Assembly (NCBI RefSeq): GCF_030315685.1
Contig: NZ_JASXSI010000002.1
Location: 124,001-188,000, forward strand
Source of the DNA: Gordonia sp. ABSL11-1
Lineage (GTDB): Bacteria > Actinomycetota > Actinomycetes > Mycobacteriales > Mycobacteriaceae
Direction: 5' to 3'
Length of the DNA: 64,000 bases
Shown here: positions 1 through 7,391 of the stretch, one piece after another
How the letters are laid out: each line of letters opens with the position of its first letter
How positions within the stretch are numbered: the first letter of the stretch is position 1
Notes under the pieces: model-generated
What the model was told of the DNA's origin: nothing
Database searches by the model: none
Seen by the model: only the letters and a program-made list of their open reading frames with translations
Translations under genes and position numbers: made by a program

Positions 1-282
1 GCAACGGCTCCGGTGTTCCTCGAGGAGCAGTCGCTGCCGGGCGAGGACGGGTGGCAACAGGTGGCGGCGACGGTGCGTCGCCCCGGTGGTCCGGGTGCGG
101 TCCTCGGAGTGGACGAGGTGTCGCGGGCGCTGCTCGCAGGATGTCGCGGACACGTTCCGCTCGGCGCGCTGATCGAGTTGCTCGCCGGCTTCCACGGCGT
201 GGACCCCGACGCGCTCGCGCAGGCGGCGCTGCCCGTCGTGCGCGAGGCCATCGGACGCGGAATCCTGTTCGAGGCGAGCTGA
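1..282 (+). CDS. C-terminal end of a methyltransferase-like protein (5' truncated by window edge)
   Basis: The reading frame is open from base 1 to a TGA at 280-282, so only the last ~93 residues are present and the start lies outside the window. The visible part is a small helical domain with repeated Leu/Ala stretches (LLAGCRGHVPLGALIELLAG, then a run ending in REAIGRGILFEAS). From memory this resembles the C-terminal tail of actinobacterial class I SAM-dependent methyltransferases (DUF7782-like). The catalytic SAM fold is not visible, so the product name is an inference. The gene converges on the PLP enzyme at 381-1616, with a REP-like repeat between them. Confidence 0.6.
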   Translation, partial: ATAPVFLEEQSLPGEDGWQQVAATVRRPGGPGAVLGVDEVSRALLAGCRGHVPLGALIELLAGFHGVDPDALAQAALPVVREAIGRGILFEAS

Positions 283-290
283 ATCGGGCG

Positions 291-402
291 GGTGGTCTCG
301 ATACGCGTCGGGCTCGCTGCGCTCGCTCGTGGCTACTCGACCAGCGGGTTGGGGGTCGGGGGTGTCGTGCTTGCTCGTCGCTACTCGACCAGCGGGGTGG
401 TG
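291..402. repeat. REP-like dispersed element, one full and one truncated copy
   Basis: Two copies of a 24-bp block (325-348 and 373-396) differ at a single base and are 48 bp apart; both carry CTACTCGACCAGCGGG. The first is preceded by GGTGGTCTCGATACG (291-305) and a GC-rich centre, which is the complete form; the second lacks this left end. From memory, elements with a CTCGATACG left end and a CTACTCGACCA right end are scattered widely through intergenic DNA of Gordonia and other actinobacteria. The right end of copy 2 encodes the last codons and TAG stop of the PLP enzyme gene on the minus strand. Confidence 0.7.
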
Positions 403-1616
403 GTCGCGGTGCGGCGGCCGAAGGTGGCGTGGAGTGCCGACTGCAGATCGTGTTCGAGGTCGTCGGGATCCTCGAGGCCGACGGAGAAACGGAGATGACC
501 GTAACGTCGGAAGTCCTCGGGGTAGGCGGCCACCCGCGGACCGTCGGTACCGACGTGCACGATCAGCGACTCGTCGTGTCCGAGGGAGACGGCGGAGGTG
601 ATCAGGCGCAGGTTCGAGACGAACCGGTTCTGGTCGGCCGGTGTGCCACGTACGGCGAACGCCATCATCCCGCCGAATCCACGTCCACCGAATTGTCGTG
701 TGGCGAGGTCATGTTGGGGATGTGTGGGCAGGCCCGGGTATGCGACGAAGGCGATCCGGTCGTCGTCGGTGAGCATCTCGGCGAGGCGCTGCGCCGCCGA
801 CTGATGCGCCGCCAGACGCAAGGGGAGTGTGATCGCGCCGCGCGAGATGAGCCATGCATTGAACGGCGAGATCACTCCGCCGACGTCCACCATCGCTTCG
901 GCGCGGATGGGTTCGATGAGCTCACGCCGGCCGATGACGGCTCCGCCCATCGCGTCGCCGTGACCGTTGATGTATTTGGTCAGTGAATGCGCGACGAGGT
1001 CGGCGCCGTCGGTCAGGGGCCGATACAGAGGAGGTGGCGTGAAGGTCGAGTCCACCACCAGCAACGCGCCACCGTCGTGCGCGATGTCGGCCAACTCGGC
1101 GATGTCGGCGACCTTCGTGGTCGGGTTGGCGACGGCCTCGGTGACGACGAGCCGGGTCGTCGGCCGGAGCGCCTCCCGCACCGCGTCGTGGTCGGTGACG
1201 TCGACGAAAGTCGCTTCGATGCCGTACTTGCGGGGGAGCAGCGAGGACCAGAGTTTGTAGGTGGCCTCGTAGGTGGTGTCGGACACGACGACATGGTCAC
1301 CGGCGGACACGTGGGTGAAGAAGATTGCATGGAGCGCGGAGACACCGGAGGCGAGTGCCACCGCCTCCTCGCCGCGGTCGAGCGCGGCGAGCTTGTCCTG
1401 CAGGGCGATCTGGTTGGCCCCCGAGTTGCGCGAGTAGAAGAGGCGTTCGGTGCCCGACCAGTCCATCGCCGACGGATCGTCGGGCAGGTGATACGAGTTG
1501 GCCATCGTGATCGGTGTCCGGATGGCCCCGGACTCGGACGTCGAGTTGCCTGCGTGCACGCAGAGGGTGCGGTCACCGACCGTTCGCGGATCGATCGGAT
1601 CGGAACTGGCGGTCAT
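381..1616 (-). CDS. Cys/Met-metabolism PLP-dependent enzyme (cystathionine/methionine gamma-lyase-like)
   Basis: A 411-residue trans-sulfuration enzyme of the aspartate aminotransferase fold, about the usual family length. Visible hallmarks are FYSRNSG (the Tyr/Arg pair that binds PLP phosphate), ALASGVSALHAIFF, the cofactor-binding stretch ending VVDSTFTPPP, and the PLP lysine in HSLTKYINGHGDAMGG. The family cleaves or replaces the gamma-substituent of homocysteine- or methionine-type substrates; lyase versus synthase activity cannot be decided from sequence. The ATG at 1616 overlaps the TGA of the upstream acyltransferase gene (ATGA), so translational coupling is likely. The stop codon lies inside a REP-like element, so the final PLVE residues may be repeat-derived. 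Confidence 0.88.
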   Translation of the reverse strand: MTASSDPIDPRTVGDRTLCVHAGNSTSESGAIRTPITMANSYHLPDDPSAMDWSGTERLFYSRNSGANQIALQDKLAALDRGEEAVALASGVSALHAIFFTHVSAGDHVVVSDTTYEATYKLWSSLLPRKYGIEATFVDVTDHDAVREALRPTTRLVVTEAVANPTTKVADIAELADIAHDGGALLVVDSTFTPPPLYRPLTDGADLVAHSLTKYINGHGDAMGGAVIGRRELIEPIRAEAMVDVGGVISPFNAWLISRGAITLPLRLAAHQSAAQRLAEMLTDDDRIAFVAYPGLPTHPQHDLATRQFGGRGFGGMMAFAVRGTPADQNRFVSNLRLITSAVSLGHDESLIVHVGTDGPRVAAYPEDFRRYGHLRFSVGLEDPDDLEHDLQSALHATFGRRTATTTPLVE

Positions 1617-2794
1617 GGCACTCCCACGGTCGTGATGTCGGGTGAGCGGGTCCTGGGCGGATCGATCGGTTCCTCGACCCGCCGGTGGTCCGCGGCGATG
1701 TGTTGGGCAGCGACGTGCTGGGCGGTGATGAGCGGGAGCCGGTGGAGTTTGTCGACGCCGTAGGCCGCGCGGAACTCCGACCACGCCCAACACAGACCGA
1801 ACACCACGCCGACGACACAGGCGTTGGTCATCGACCCCCAGGGCCGATGCGCGATGTGGATGGGCACGATCACCAGCGCGAGTGCTTGCAGGACATAGGA
1901 GTCCAGACTCCGGGTGCCGGTCATGACCAGCGGTCGCAACCAGTCCTTGTGCCACCACCGCAGCAGAGCGCGGAAGATTCCGTAGACAGCCGGGATCGCC
2001 ACCCAGGCGCCGATCGCCCGGGCGGGCCGGAAGTCGAGTTTGTCCGCGACGGCGGATTCGATGTGGGTCCATGGTCCGGTGTCGACTGTGAAGTGCAGGA
2101 ACAGTGCGACGCCGATCGCCACGGCGACGATCGCCGGCAGAGTGCGGTCGATGCGCTCGGCGACGTTCCAGTCCCGCCACTTCCACCCGATCACCACTGC
2201 GGGCACGAACATGATCTGCCAGGCCGCCCAGTTCTGAATGCGTGGACCGGCCATGTAGGCGGTCAGATAGACCCAATCCGGGGACCACACCAACGAGATC
2301 ACATAGAGCGCGAGCGACGCCGCGAGGACCGCCGCCCACCAGCCGCGCATCAACACGGGGAACAGAAGGTACGCCGACGCCATCAACACCATGTAGAGCA
2401 ACAGGATGTTGCCGCCGCTGGGTAGGTAGCGCATCGTGAACGCGAGTTCGAGACCTTGCGACCAGCCGTCGATCGGGAGCAGCAGGGTCAGCCAACGATG
2501 GCCCTCGACGGCGGCGGCGACCGCGACGAGGGCGATGGTGAGCTGGCAGACATAGAGGACGACCAGCCGGCGGGTCAGTCGCCGATAGGCGTAGCCGAGC
2601 GAGTGCCGCTCGATCCAGCGGCGGTACACAAGGCCCAGCACCAGACCCGACAACAGCACGAACGCCGACATGCCGTCGACGTAGGGATAGGCGTGGGTGG
2701 GCGATGCGATGAGGGTGCCATCGGCGAAATGCAGCGAGATCATGCTCCAGATCGCGAGTCCCCGCGTCGCGTCGATGGCGAGATCTCGGTTCAT
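1613..2794 (-). CDS. OpgC-like/acyltransferase-3 superfamily integral membrane protein
   Basis: A 393-residue protein with about ten hydrophobic segments. It opens with LAIDATRGLAIWSMISLHF and then YVDGMSAFVLLSGLVLGLVY, the pattern of OpgC/acyltransferase-3 membrane enzymes, which carry an essential His in the first membrane segment. Such enzymes transfer succinyl, acetyl or other acyl groups to extracytoplasmic glycans or lipids. The donor and acceptor here are unknown. It is the first gene of a two-gene unit with the PLP enzyme, which overlaps it by 4 bp. A hairpin at 2861-2900 separates it from the fadD15-type gene upstream on the same strand. Confidence 0.78.
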   Translation of the reverse strand: MNRDLAIDATRGLAIWSMISLHFADGTLIASPTHAYPYVDGMSAFVLLSGLVLGLVYRRWIERHSLGYAYRRLTRRLVVLYVCQLTIALVAVAAAVEGHRWLTLLLPIDGWSQGLELAFTMRYLPSGGNILLLYMVLMASAYLLFPVLMRGWWAAVLAASLALYVISLVWSPDWVYLTAYMAGPRIQNWAAWQIMFVPAVVIGWKWRDWNVAERIDRTLPAIVAVAIGVALFLHFTVDTGPWTHIESAVADKLDFRPARAIGAWVAIPAVYGIFRALLRWWHKDWLRPLVMTGTRSLDSYVLQALALVIVPIHIAHRPWGSMTNACVVGVVFGLCWAWSEFRAAYGVDKLHRLPLITAQHVAAQHIAADHRRVEEPIDPPRTRSPDITTVGVP

Positions 2795-2860
2795 CGCATG
2801 TCACCCTACCCAGCGGTCAGGATGCGAGCCGAACAGCCGCGCGCACACCGGGCGACACGT

Positions 2861-2900
2861 CTCCGCCCGGCACCTCGACGGATCGTGGTGCCGGGCGGAG
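2861..2900 (-). terminator. Stem-loop after the acyl-CoA synthetase gene
   Basis: A perfect 14-bp inverted repeat (CTCCGCCCGGCACC / GGTGCCGGGCGGAG) with a 12-nt loop lies just past the stop codon of the fadD15-like gene read on the minus strand. There is no clear T-run, which is common for actinobacterial terminators. It probably separates fadD15 transcription from the acyltransferase/PLP pair. Confidence 0.6.
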
Positions 2901-2910
2901 TTGCGGTGGC

Positions 2911-4695
2911 TCAGGTGTAGAGATCTGCGATGGCGCGGTTGTGCGCGTCGTGGATGACGTTGCGCTTCAACTTCAACGTCGGGGTCAGTTCGCCGGACTC
3001 GATGGTGAAGTCGGTGTCGAGCACGGCGAACTTCTTGATCGCCTCCGCGTTGGACACCTTGGTGTTCGCCTCCTTCACGGCGGCGTCGATCTCTGCGTTG
3101 AGGTCGGCGTTGCCGGCCAGATCGGCGAGCGACGTGTCGGCGGGCAGACCATGACGGTCGAGCCAACCCGGCACCGCCTCGACGTCGAGGGTGATGAGGG
3201 CCGCGATGAACGGCTTGTTGTCGCCGACGACGAGGCACTGGCTCACCATGGGATGTGCCCGGATGGTGTCCTCGAGCTGCGCCGGGGACACGTTCTTCCC
3301 GCCGGCGGTGACGATGAGCTCCTTCTTGCGGCCGGTGATGAAGAGGTAGCCGTCGTCGAGGCGACCGATGTCGCCGGTGTGGAACCAGCCGTCGACGATC
3401 GCCTCACCGGTGGCCTTCTCGTTCTTCCAGTAGCCGCCGAACACCACGGGCCCCTGCAGCAGGACCTCACCGTCGTCGGCGATGGCGACCGTGACGCCCG
3501 GCACCGGGCGGCCGACCGAACCGACCTTCTGATGATCCTCGTTGTTGGCGGTCACCGCCGCGGTGGTCTCCGACAGGCCGTAACCCTCGTAGACCGGGAT
3601 GCCGACGCCGCGGAAGAAGTGACCCAGCCGGGCACCCAGCGGAGCACCGCCGGAGATGGCGCCCTCGCACTGTCCGCCGAGCGCCGCACGGAGCTTGCCG
3701 TAGACCAGCCGGTCGAACAGCGCGTGCTTGAGCTTCAGGCCGAGTCCCGCACCGCCGGTCTCGAGGGCCTTGCTGTACTCGATCGCGGTGTCGGCGGCGC
3801 GATCGAAGATGCTGCCCTTGCCGCCGTCGTAGGCCTTCTGCTTGGCGGAGTTGTAGACCTTCTCGAACACCCGGGGCACCGACAGCACGTAGTTCGGCTT
3901 GAAGGTCCCGAGATCCTCGATGAGGTTGGGGATGTCGTTGGTGTGGCCGAGGATCACGCCGTTCTCCACGCACCCGACGGCGACGACACGAGCGAACACG
4001 TGCGCGAGCGGCAGGAAGAGCAAGGTGGACTTGCCCTCCACCAGACCTGCACCGACGGCATCGCGCGTCGCGGCGCATTCGGCCAGGAAGTTGGCGTGGG
4101 TGAGCACGACACCCTTGGGCCGTCCGGTGGTCCCCGAGGTGTAGATCAGCGTTGCCGCATCCGAGGACAGCGCGTTCGCGTGCCTGGTGTCGAGTTCATC
4201 GTCGGCGATCTCGGCGCCGCGCTTGGTGATCGTCGCGAGCGCCTGCTCGTCGATGATCAGCGTCTCGCGCAGATCGGGCGCCTCCTCGATGACTCCGAGG
4301 TGCTTGGTGTGATGTGCGTTCTGCTCCACGAACAGGAGTGCGGTTCCGGAGTCCTCGAGGATCCACTTGACCTGATCGGGTGCCGACGTCTCGTAGATCG
4401 CGACCGTCGTCGCCCCTGCGCGCCAGATCGCGTAGTCGAGGACCGTCCACTCGTAGCGGGTCGACGACAGGATCGCAACGCGCTCACCGGGTTTCACGCC
4501 GGAGGCGATCAGGCCCTTGGCCACGGCGTCGACCTCGTCGACGAACTGCTTGGCGGTCACGTTGATCCACTGGTTGCCCGAACGCCTCCGGAACAACGGC
4601 ATCGTCGGTCGTTCGGCCCGATACCGGAGGATGCTGTCGACGGTCGTTGCCTTGTCCTCGATGGACAGATCGGACGGAGTGGAATACTGCTCCAT
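2911..4695 (-). CDS. fadD15: Long-chain fatty-acid--CoA ligase (FadD15-type)
   Basis: A 594-residue AMP-forming synthetase that activates fatty acids to acyl-CoA through an acyl-adenylate. Motifs are the P-loop-like LIYTSGTTGRPKGVVLTHAN (around residue 180), the YGLSETT adenylate motif, WFHTGDIGRLDDGYLFITGR, and the C-terminal catalytic Lys region. The overall layout matches mycobacterial FadD15 (about 600 residues). I chose the ATG at 4695 because AGGGGAGG sits 5 nt upstream; the frame is open further upstream, but with no better site. It is divergent from the DEAD-box helicase gene and has a palindrome in its upstream region. It likely feeds beta-oxidation or lipid synthesis. Confidence 0.92.
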   Translation of the reverse strand: MEQYSTPSDLSIEDKATTVDSILRYRAERPTMPLFRRRSGNQWINVTAKQFVDEVDAVAKGLIASGVKPGERVAILSSTRYEWTVLDYAIWRAGATTVAIYETSAPDQVKWILEDSGTALLFVEQNAHHTKHLGVIEEAPDLRETLIIDEQALATITKRGAEIADDELDTRHANALSSDAATLIYTSGTTGRPKGVVLTHANFLAECAATRDAVGAGLVEGKSTLLFLPLAHVFARVVAVGCVENGVILGHTNDIPNLIEDLGTFKPNYVLSVPRVFEKVYNSAKQKAYDGGKGSIFDRAADTAIEYSKALETGGAGLGLKLKHALFDRLVYGKLRAALGGQCEGAISGGAPLGARLGHFFRGVGIPVYEGYGLSETTAAVTANNEDHQKVGSVGRPVPGVTVAIADDGEVLLQGPVVFGGYWKNEKATGEAIVDGWFHTGDIGRLDDGYLFITGRKKELIVTAGGKNVSPAQLEDTIRAHPMVSQCLVVGDNKPFIAALITLDVEAVPGWLDRHGLPADTSLADLAGNADLNAEIDAAVKEANTKVSNAEAIKKFAVLDTDFTIESGELTPTLKLKRNVIHDAHNRAIADLYT

Positions 4696-4774
4696 AGCGG
4701 CCTCCCCTAGCGCGCAAATACGGTCATAACGGACACGGGCGAGCCCGCGTGTGCTCCGTCTCATCTCTGTTAAG

Positions 4775-4785
4775 TGTCACTGACA
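4775..4785. promoter_or_regulatory. Palindrome upstream of fadD15 (candidate operator)
   Basis: TGTCA-C-TGACA is a perfect inverted repeat about 80-90 bp upstream of the fadD15 ATG, in the region shared with the divergent DEAD-box gene. CTGT and ACAG flank it at slightly larger spacing. Its position suits binding of a dimeric regulator such as a TetR-family lipid regulator. No regulator is assigned; this is inference. Confidence 0.4.
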
Positions 4786-4927
4786 GTACCAGCGTTCGTG
4801 TCGTCGATCACAGGTCGGTGATCCTCCCGTGACCGGGCACGATCGAGGTCGCGGGTCACCACGAGGTCACGGCCGTCGCCGACGATTGTCCAGAGCGCCC
4901 TTCGGCCGATTAGAGTTGGCGTGATGA

Positions 4928-6721
4928 ATGGGACTGCGCATGACAGATCCGGGCATGACTGACCCGGCCGACGGACAGGCCGGCTCCGACGGCGGCCACA
5001 TCGACTCGTTCGACGACCTCGACATCGCCCCTCGGGTACGTCAGGCCATCGCCGATGTCGGATACGAGTCCCCGTCGCCGATCCAGGCCGCGACGATCCC
5101 GCCTCTGATGGCCGGTCGCGACGTCGTCGGTCTGGCGCAGACCGGCACCGGCAAGACCGCTGCTTTCGCGGTGCCGATCCTGTCCCGGATCGATCCGACG
5201 GCGCGCCATCCGCAGGCTCTCGTCCTCGCACCCACCCGTGAACTCGCGTTGCAGGTGGCCGAGGCCTTCGGTCGCTACTCGTCCCACATGCCCGAGGTCC
5301 GGGTGCTGCCGATCTACGGCGGTCAGAGTTACGGCGTGCAGCTCGCCGGCCTCCGCCGCGGCGCCCAGGTCATCGTAGGTACGCCCGGTCGCGTCATCGA
5401 CCACCTGGACAAGGGGACACTCGACATCTCGCAACTGGATCATCTGGTCCTCGACGAGGCCGACGAGATGCTCACGATGGGTTTCGCGGAGGACGTCGAG
5501 CGCATCCTCGCCGAGACCCCGGACAGCAAGCAGGTCGCGCTGTTCTCGGCGACCATGCCCAGCGCGATCCGACGACTCGCACAGCGCTACCTGCACGACC
5601 CGCAGGAGATCACCGTCAAGGCCAAGACGGCGACCGCGCAGAACATCACCCAGCGCTATCTGCAGGTGTCACACCAGCGCAAACTCGATGCACTCACTCG
5701 GTTCCTCGAGGTCGAGACGTTCGACGCGATGATCGTGTTCGTGCGGACGAAGTCGGCGACCGAGGAACTCGCGGAGAAGCTGCGGTCGCGTGGATTCTCT
5801 GCGGTCGCGATCAACGGCGACATGGCGCAGGCGCAGCGCGAGCGAACCATCAATCAGCTCAAGAACGGGCAGATCGACATCCTGGTGGCGACCGACGTCG
5901 CGGCCCGCGGACTCGACGTCGACCGGATCTCGCATGTCGTCAACTACGACATCCCGCACGACACCGAGAGCTACGTGCACCGCATCGGACGTACCGGCCG
6001 CGCCGGACGGTCGGGCAATGCGCTGCTGTTCGTGTCGCCGCGTGAGCGCCATCTGCTGCGCGCGATCGAGCGGGCGACGCGCTCGACCCTGACCGAGATC
6101 GGGCTGCCCAGCGTCGAGGACGTGAATGCACAGCGCGTGGCGCGTTTCGCGGACTCGATCACCGAGAACCTCGGCTCCGATCATCTCGACACGTTCCGTC
6201 AGCTCGTCGAGAACTACGCCCGCGACAAGGATGTCGCGATGGCCGACATCGCCGCCGCGCTGGCGCTCGAGACCCGCGACGGCGGCTTCCTGATGGCCCC
6301 CGATCCGCCCGAGGGTGAGCGGGGTGAGCGTCGGGAGCGCAGCCCGCGTCGTTCGTCCGGCGGTCAGTTCGCCACCTACCGGATCGCGGTGGGCCGCAAG
6401 CACAAGGTGTCGCCCGGGGCGATCGTCGGTGCGATCGCGAACGAGGGCGGCCTCACTCGCGGGGATTTCGGCAACATCAGCATCCGCGACGACTTCTCCT
6501 TGGTGGAGTTGCCCGAGAACCTCGACAACGAGACGCTGTCCTCCTTGCGGCACACGAAGATCGGCCGGAACCCGATCGACATCAAGAAGGACCACGGCCC
6601 GCCACGGACGCGTGGCGGTGCCAAGCGTGGCGGCGGCCACGGTCGCGACGGGTACGGCAAGCGTTCCGACAGCTGGGGCAAGCGGTCGAATCCGCGTGTC
6701 GCCGGCCGCGGACGCGGCTGA
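4928..6721 (+). CDS. deaD: DEAD-box ATP-dependent RNA helicase (DeaD/CsdA type)
   Basis: A 597-residue cytoplasmic RNA helicase. In order: Q motif (PSPIQ), Walker A AQTGTGKT, motif Ia PTRELALQ, VLDEAD, SAT, a helicase C domain with ARGLD and HRIGRTGRAGR, a DbpA-type RNA-binding domain (YRIAVGRKHKVSPGAIVGAI), and a Gly/Arg/Lys-rich tail (about 545-597). The family unwinds short RNA duplexes in ribosome assembly and cold adaptation. Two ATGs are possible, 4928 and 4940; neither has a convincing ribosome site, so the exact start is uncertain by four residues. It is divergent from fadD15. Confidence 0.95.
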   Translation: MGLRMTDPGMTDPADGQAGSDGGHIDSFDDLDIAPRVRQAIADVGYESPSPIQAATIPPLMAGRDVVGLAQTGTGKTAAFAVPILSRIDPTARHPQALVLAPTRELALQVAEAFGRYSSHMPEVRVLPIYGGQSYGVQLAGLRRGAQVIVGTPGRVIDHLDKGTLDISQLDHLVLDEADEMLTMGFAEDVERILAETPDSKQVALFSATMPSAIRRLAQRYLHDPQEITVKAKTATAQNITQRYLQVSHQRKLDALTRFLEVETFDAMIVFVRTKSATEELAEKLRSRGFSAVAINGDMAQAQRERTINQLKNGQIDILVATDVAARGLDVDRISHVVNYDIPHDTESYVHRIGRTGRAGRSGNALLFVSPRERHLLRAIERATRSTLTEIGLPSVEDVNAQRVARFADSITENLGSDHLDTFRQLVENYARDKDVAMADIAAALALETRDGGFLMAPDPPEGERGERRERSPRRSSGGQFATYRIAVGRKHKVSPGAIVGAIANEGGLTRGDFGNISIRDDFSLVELPENLDNETLSSLRHTKIGRNPIDIKKDHGPPRTRGGAKRGGGHGRDGYGKRSDSWGKRSNPRVAGRGRG

Positions 6722-6813
6722 GCCCCTCGCCGGGACGATCGCCGAGTCGGCCGTCGCGGACCGGGCCGTTTCTGGGAGGGCCATGTGAGGTTGGGGAGAC
6801 CGTGGTGCAAAAC

Positions 6814-6841
6814 TTGCCGGTTCGAGATATTTCCGTAACCT
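6814..6841 (+). promoter_or_regulatory. Possible sigma-70-type promoter for the rhodanese-fold gene
   Basis: TTGCCG (6814-6819) and TAACCT (6836-6841) are 16 bp apart in a relatively AT-rich stretch upstream of the gene starting at 6963. Both hexamers match the consensus only partly, so this is a weak prediction. Confidence 0.3.
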
Positions 6842-6962
6842 TTGGTGTGGGGGAACGAGAGAGTTCATGGACGACGGGTGGCCGTCGCCGACCCCGCTGA
6901 CCACGATGAGGCCGTGTGTCAGAACAGATTCGGACGAGAACAACAGGAATGGTGAGTCACCA

Positions 6963-7295
6963 GTGTCAGTGGTGAATTCGATTACAGCAGCCGACGCGAA
7001 GACCCATTGCGAGCACGATCACGCGGTGATCGTCGATGCACGCCCACAGGTGATGCGTCACCAGGGCTCTCTGCCCGGGGCCGTGGTGGTGGAGCCGACC
7101 GATGTGCGCGAGCGTTTCACGCCGACACCGTCGGGGACGTTTCCCGTGGTTCGTGATCCGGACACCGAGATCGCCGTCGTGTCGGTCAGCTCACAGGCGC
7201 CCGCCATCGCCGAACAGATCGCCGGACTCGGTTACACCAATGTGCACTACGTCGACGGCGGCTACCGCGCGATGAGCACCCAGTACCGCACCTGA
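6963..7295 (+). CDS. Rhodanese-fold protein lacking the catalytic cysteine
   Basis: A 110-residue single-domain protein: VIVDARPQVMRHQGSLPGAVVV is the rhodanese N-terminal signature and HYVDGGYRAM the usual C-terminal end. Where active rhodaneses have a Cys-containing loop (CxxGxR) after the central strand, this one reads VVSVSSQAPAIAEQIAGLGY, with no Cys. It should therefore not transfer sulfur by the standard mechanism and may bind a partner or anion instead. The GTG at 6963 is chosen because GGTGAG lies 6 nt upstream and because the upstream extension does not look like protein. The large helicase gene starts 96 bp downstream on the same strand. Confidence 0.75.
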   Translation: MSVVNSITAADAKTHCEHDHAVIVDARPQVMRHQGSLPGAVVVEPTDVRERFTPTPSGTFPVVRDPDTEIAVVSVSSQAPAIAEQIAGLGYTNVHYVDGGYRAMSTQYRT

Positions 7296-7391
7296 ACCGC
7301 GCGACGGATTCGGTTGGTAGCGTTTTTCACGTATCCACGCCAGTGAATCCTGCCGACGACGCCGGGGGACGGCGCACGGAGGAGGGATCGA

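Noticed and set aside
381-2804. One 807-residue frame covering the PLP enzyme and its upstream region
   Set aside because: Only the part from ATG 1616 looks like protein. The upstream extension is a shadow of the acyltransferase gene in another frame.
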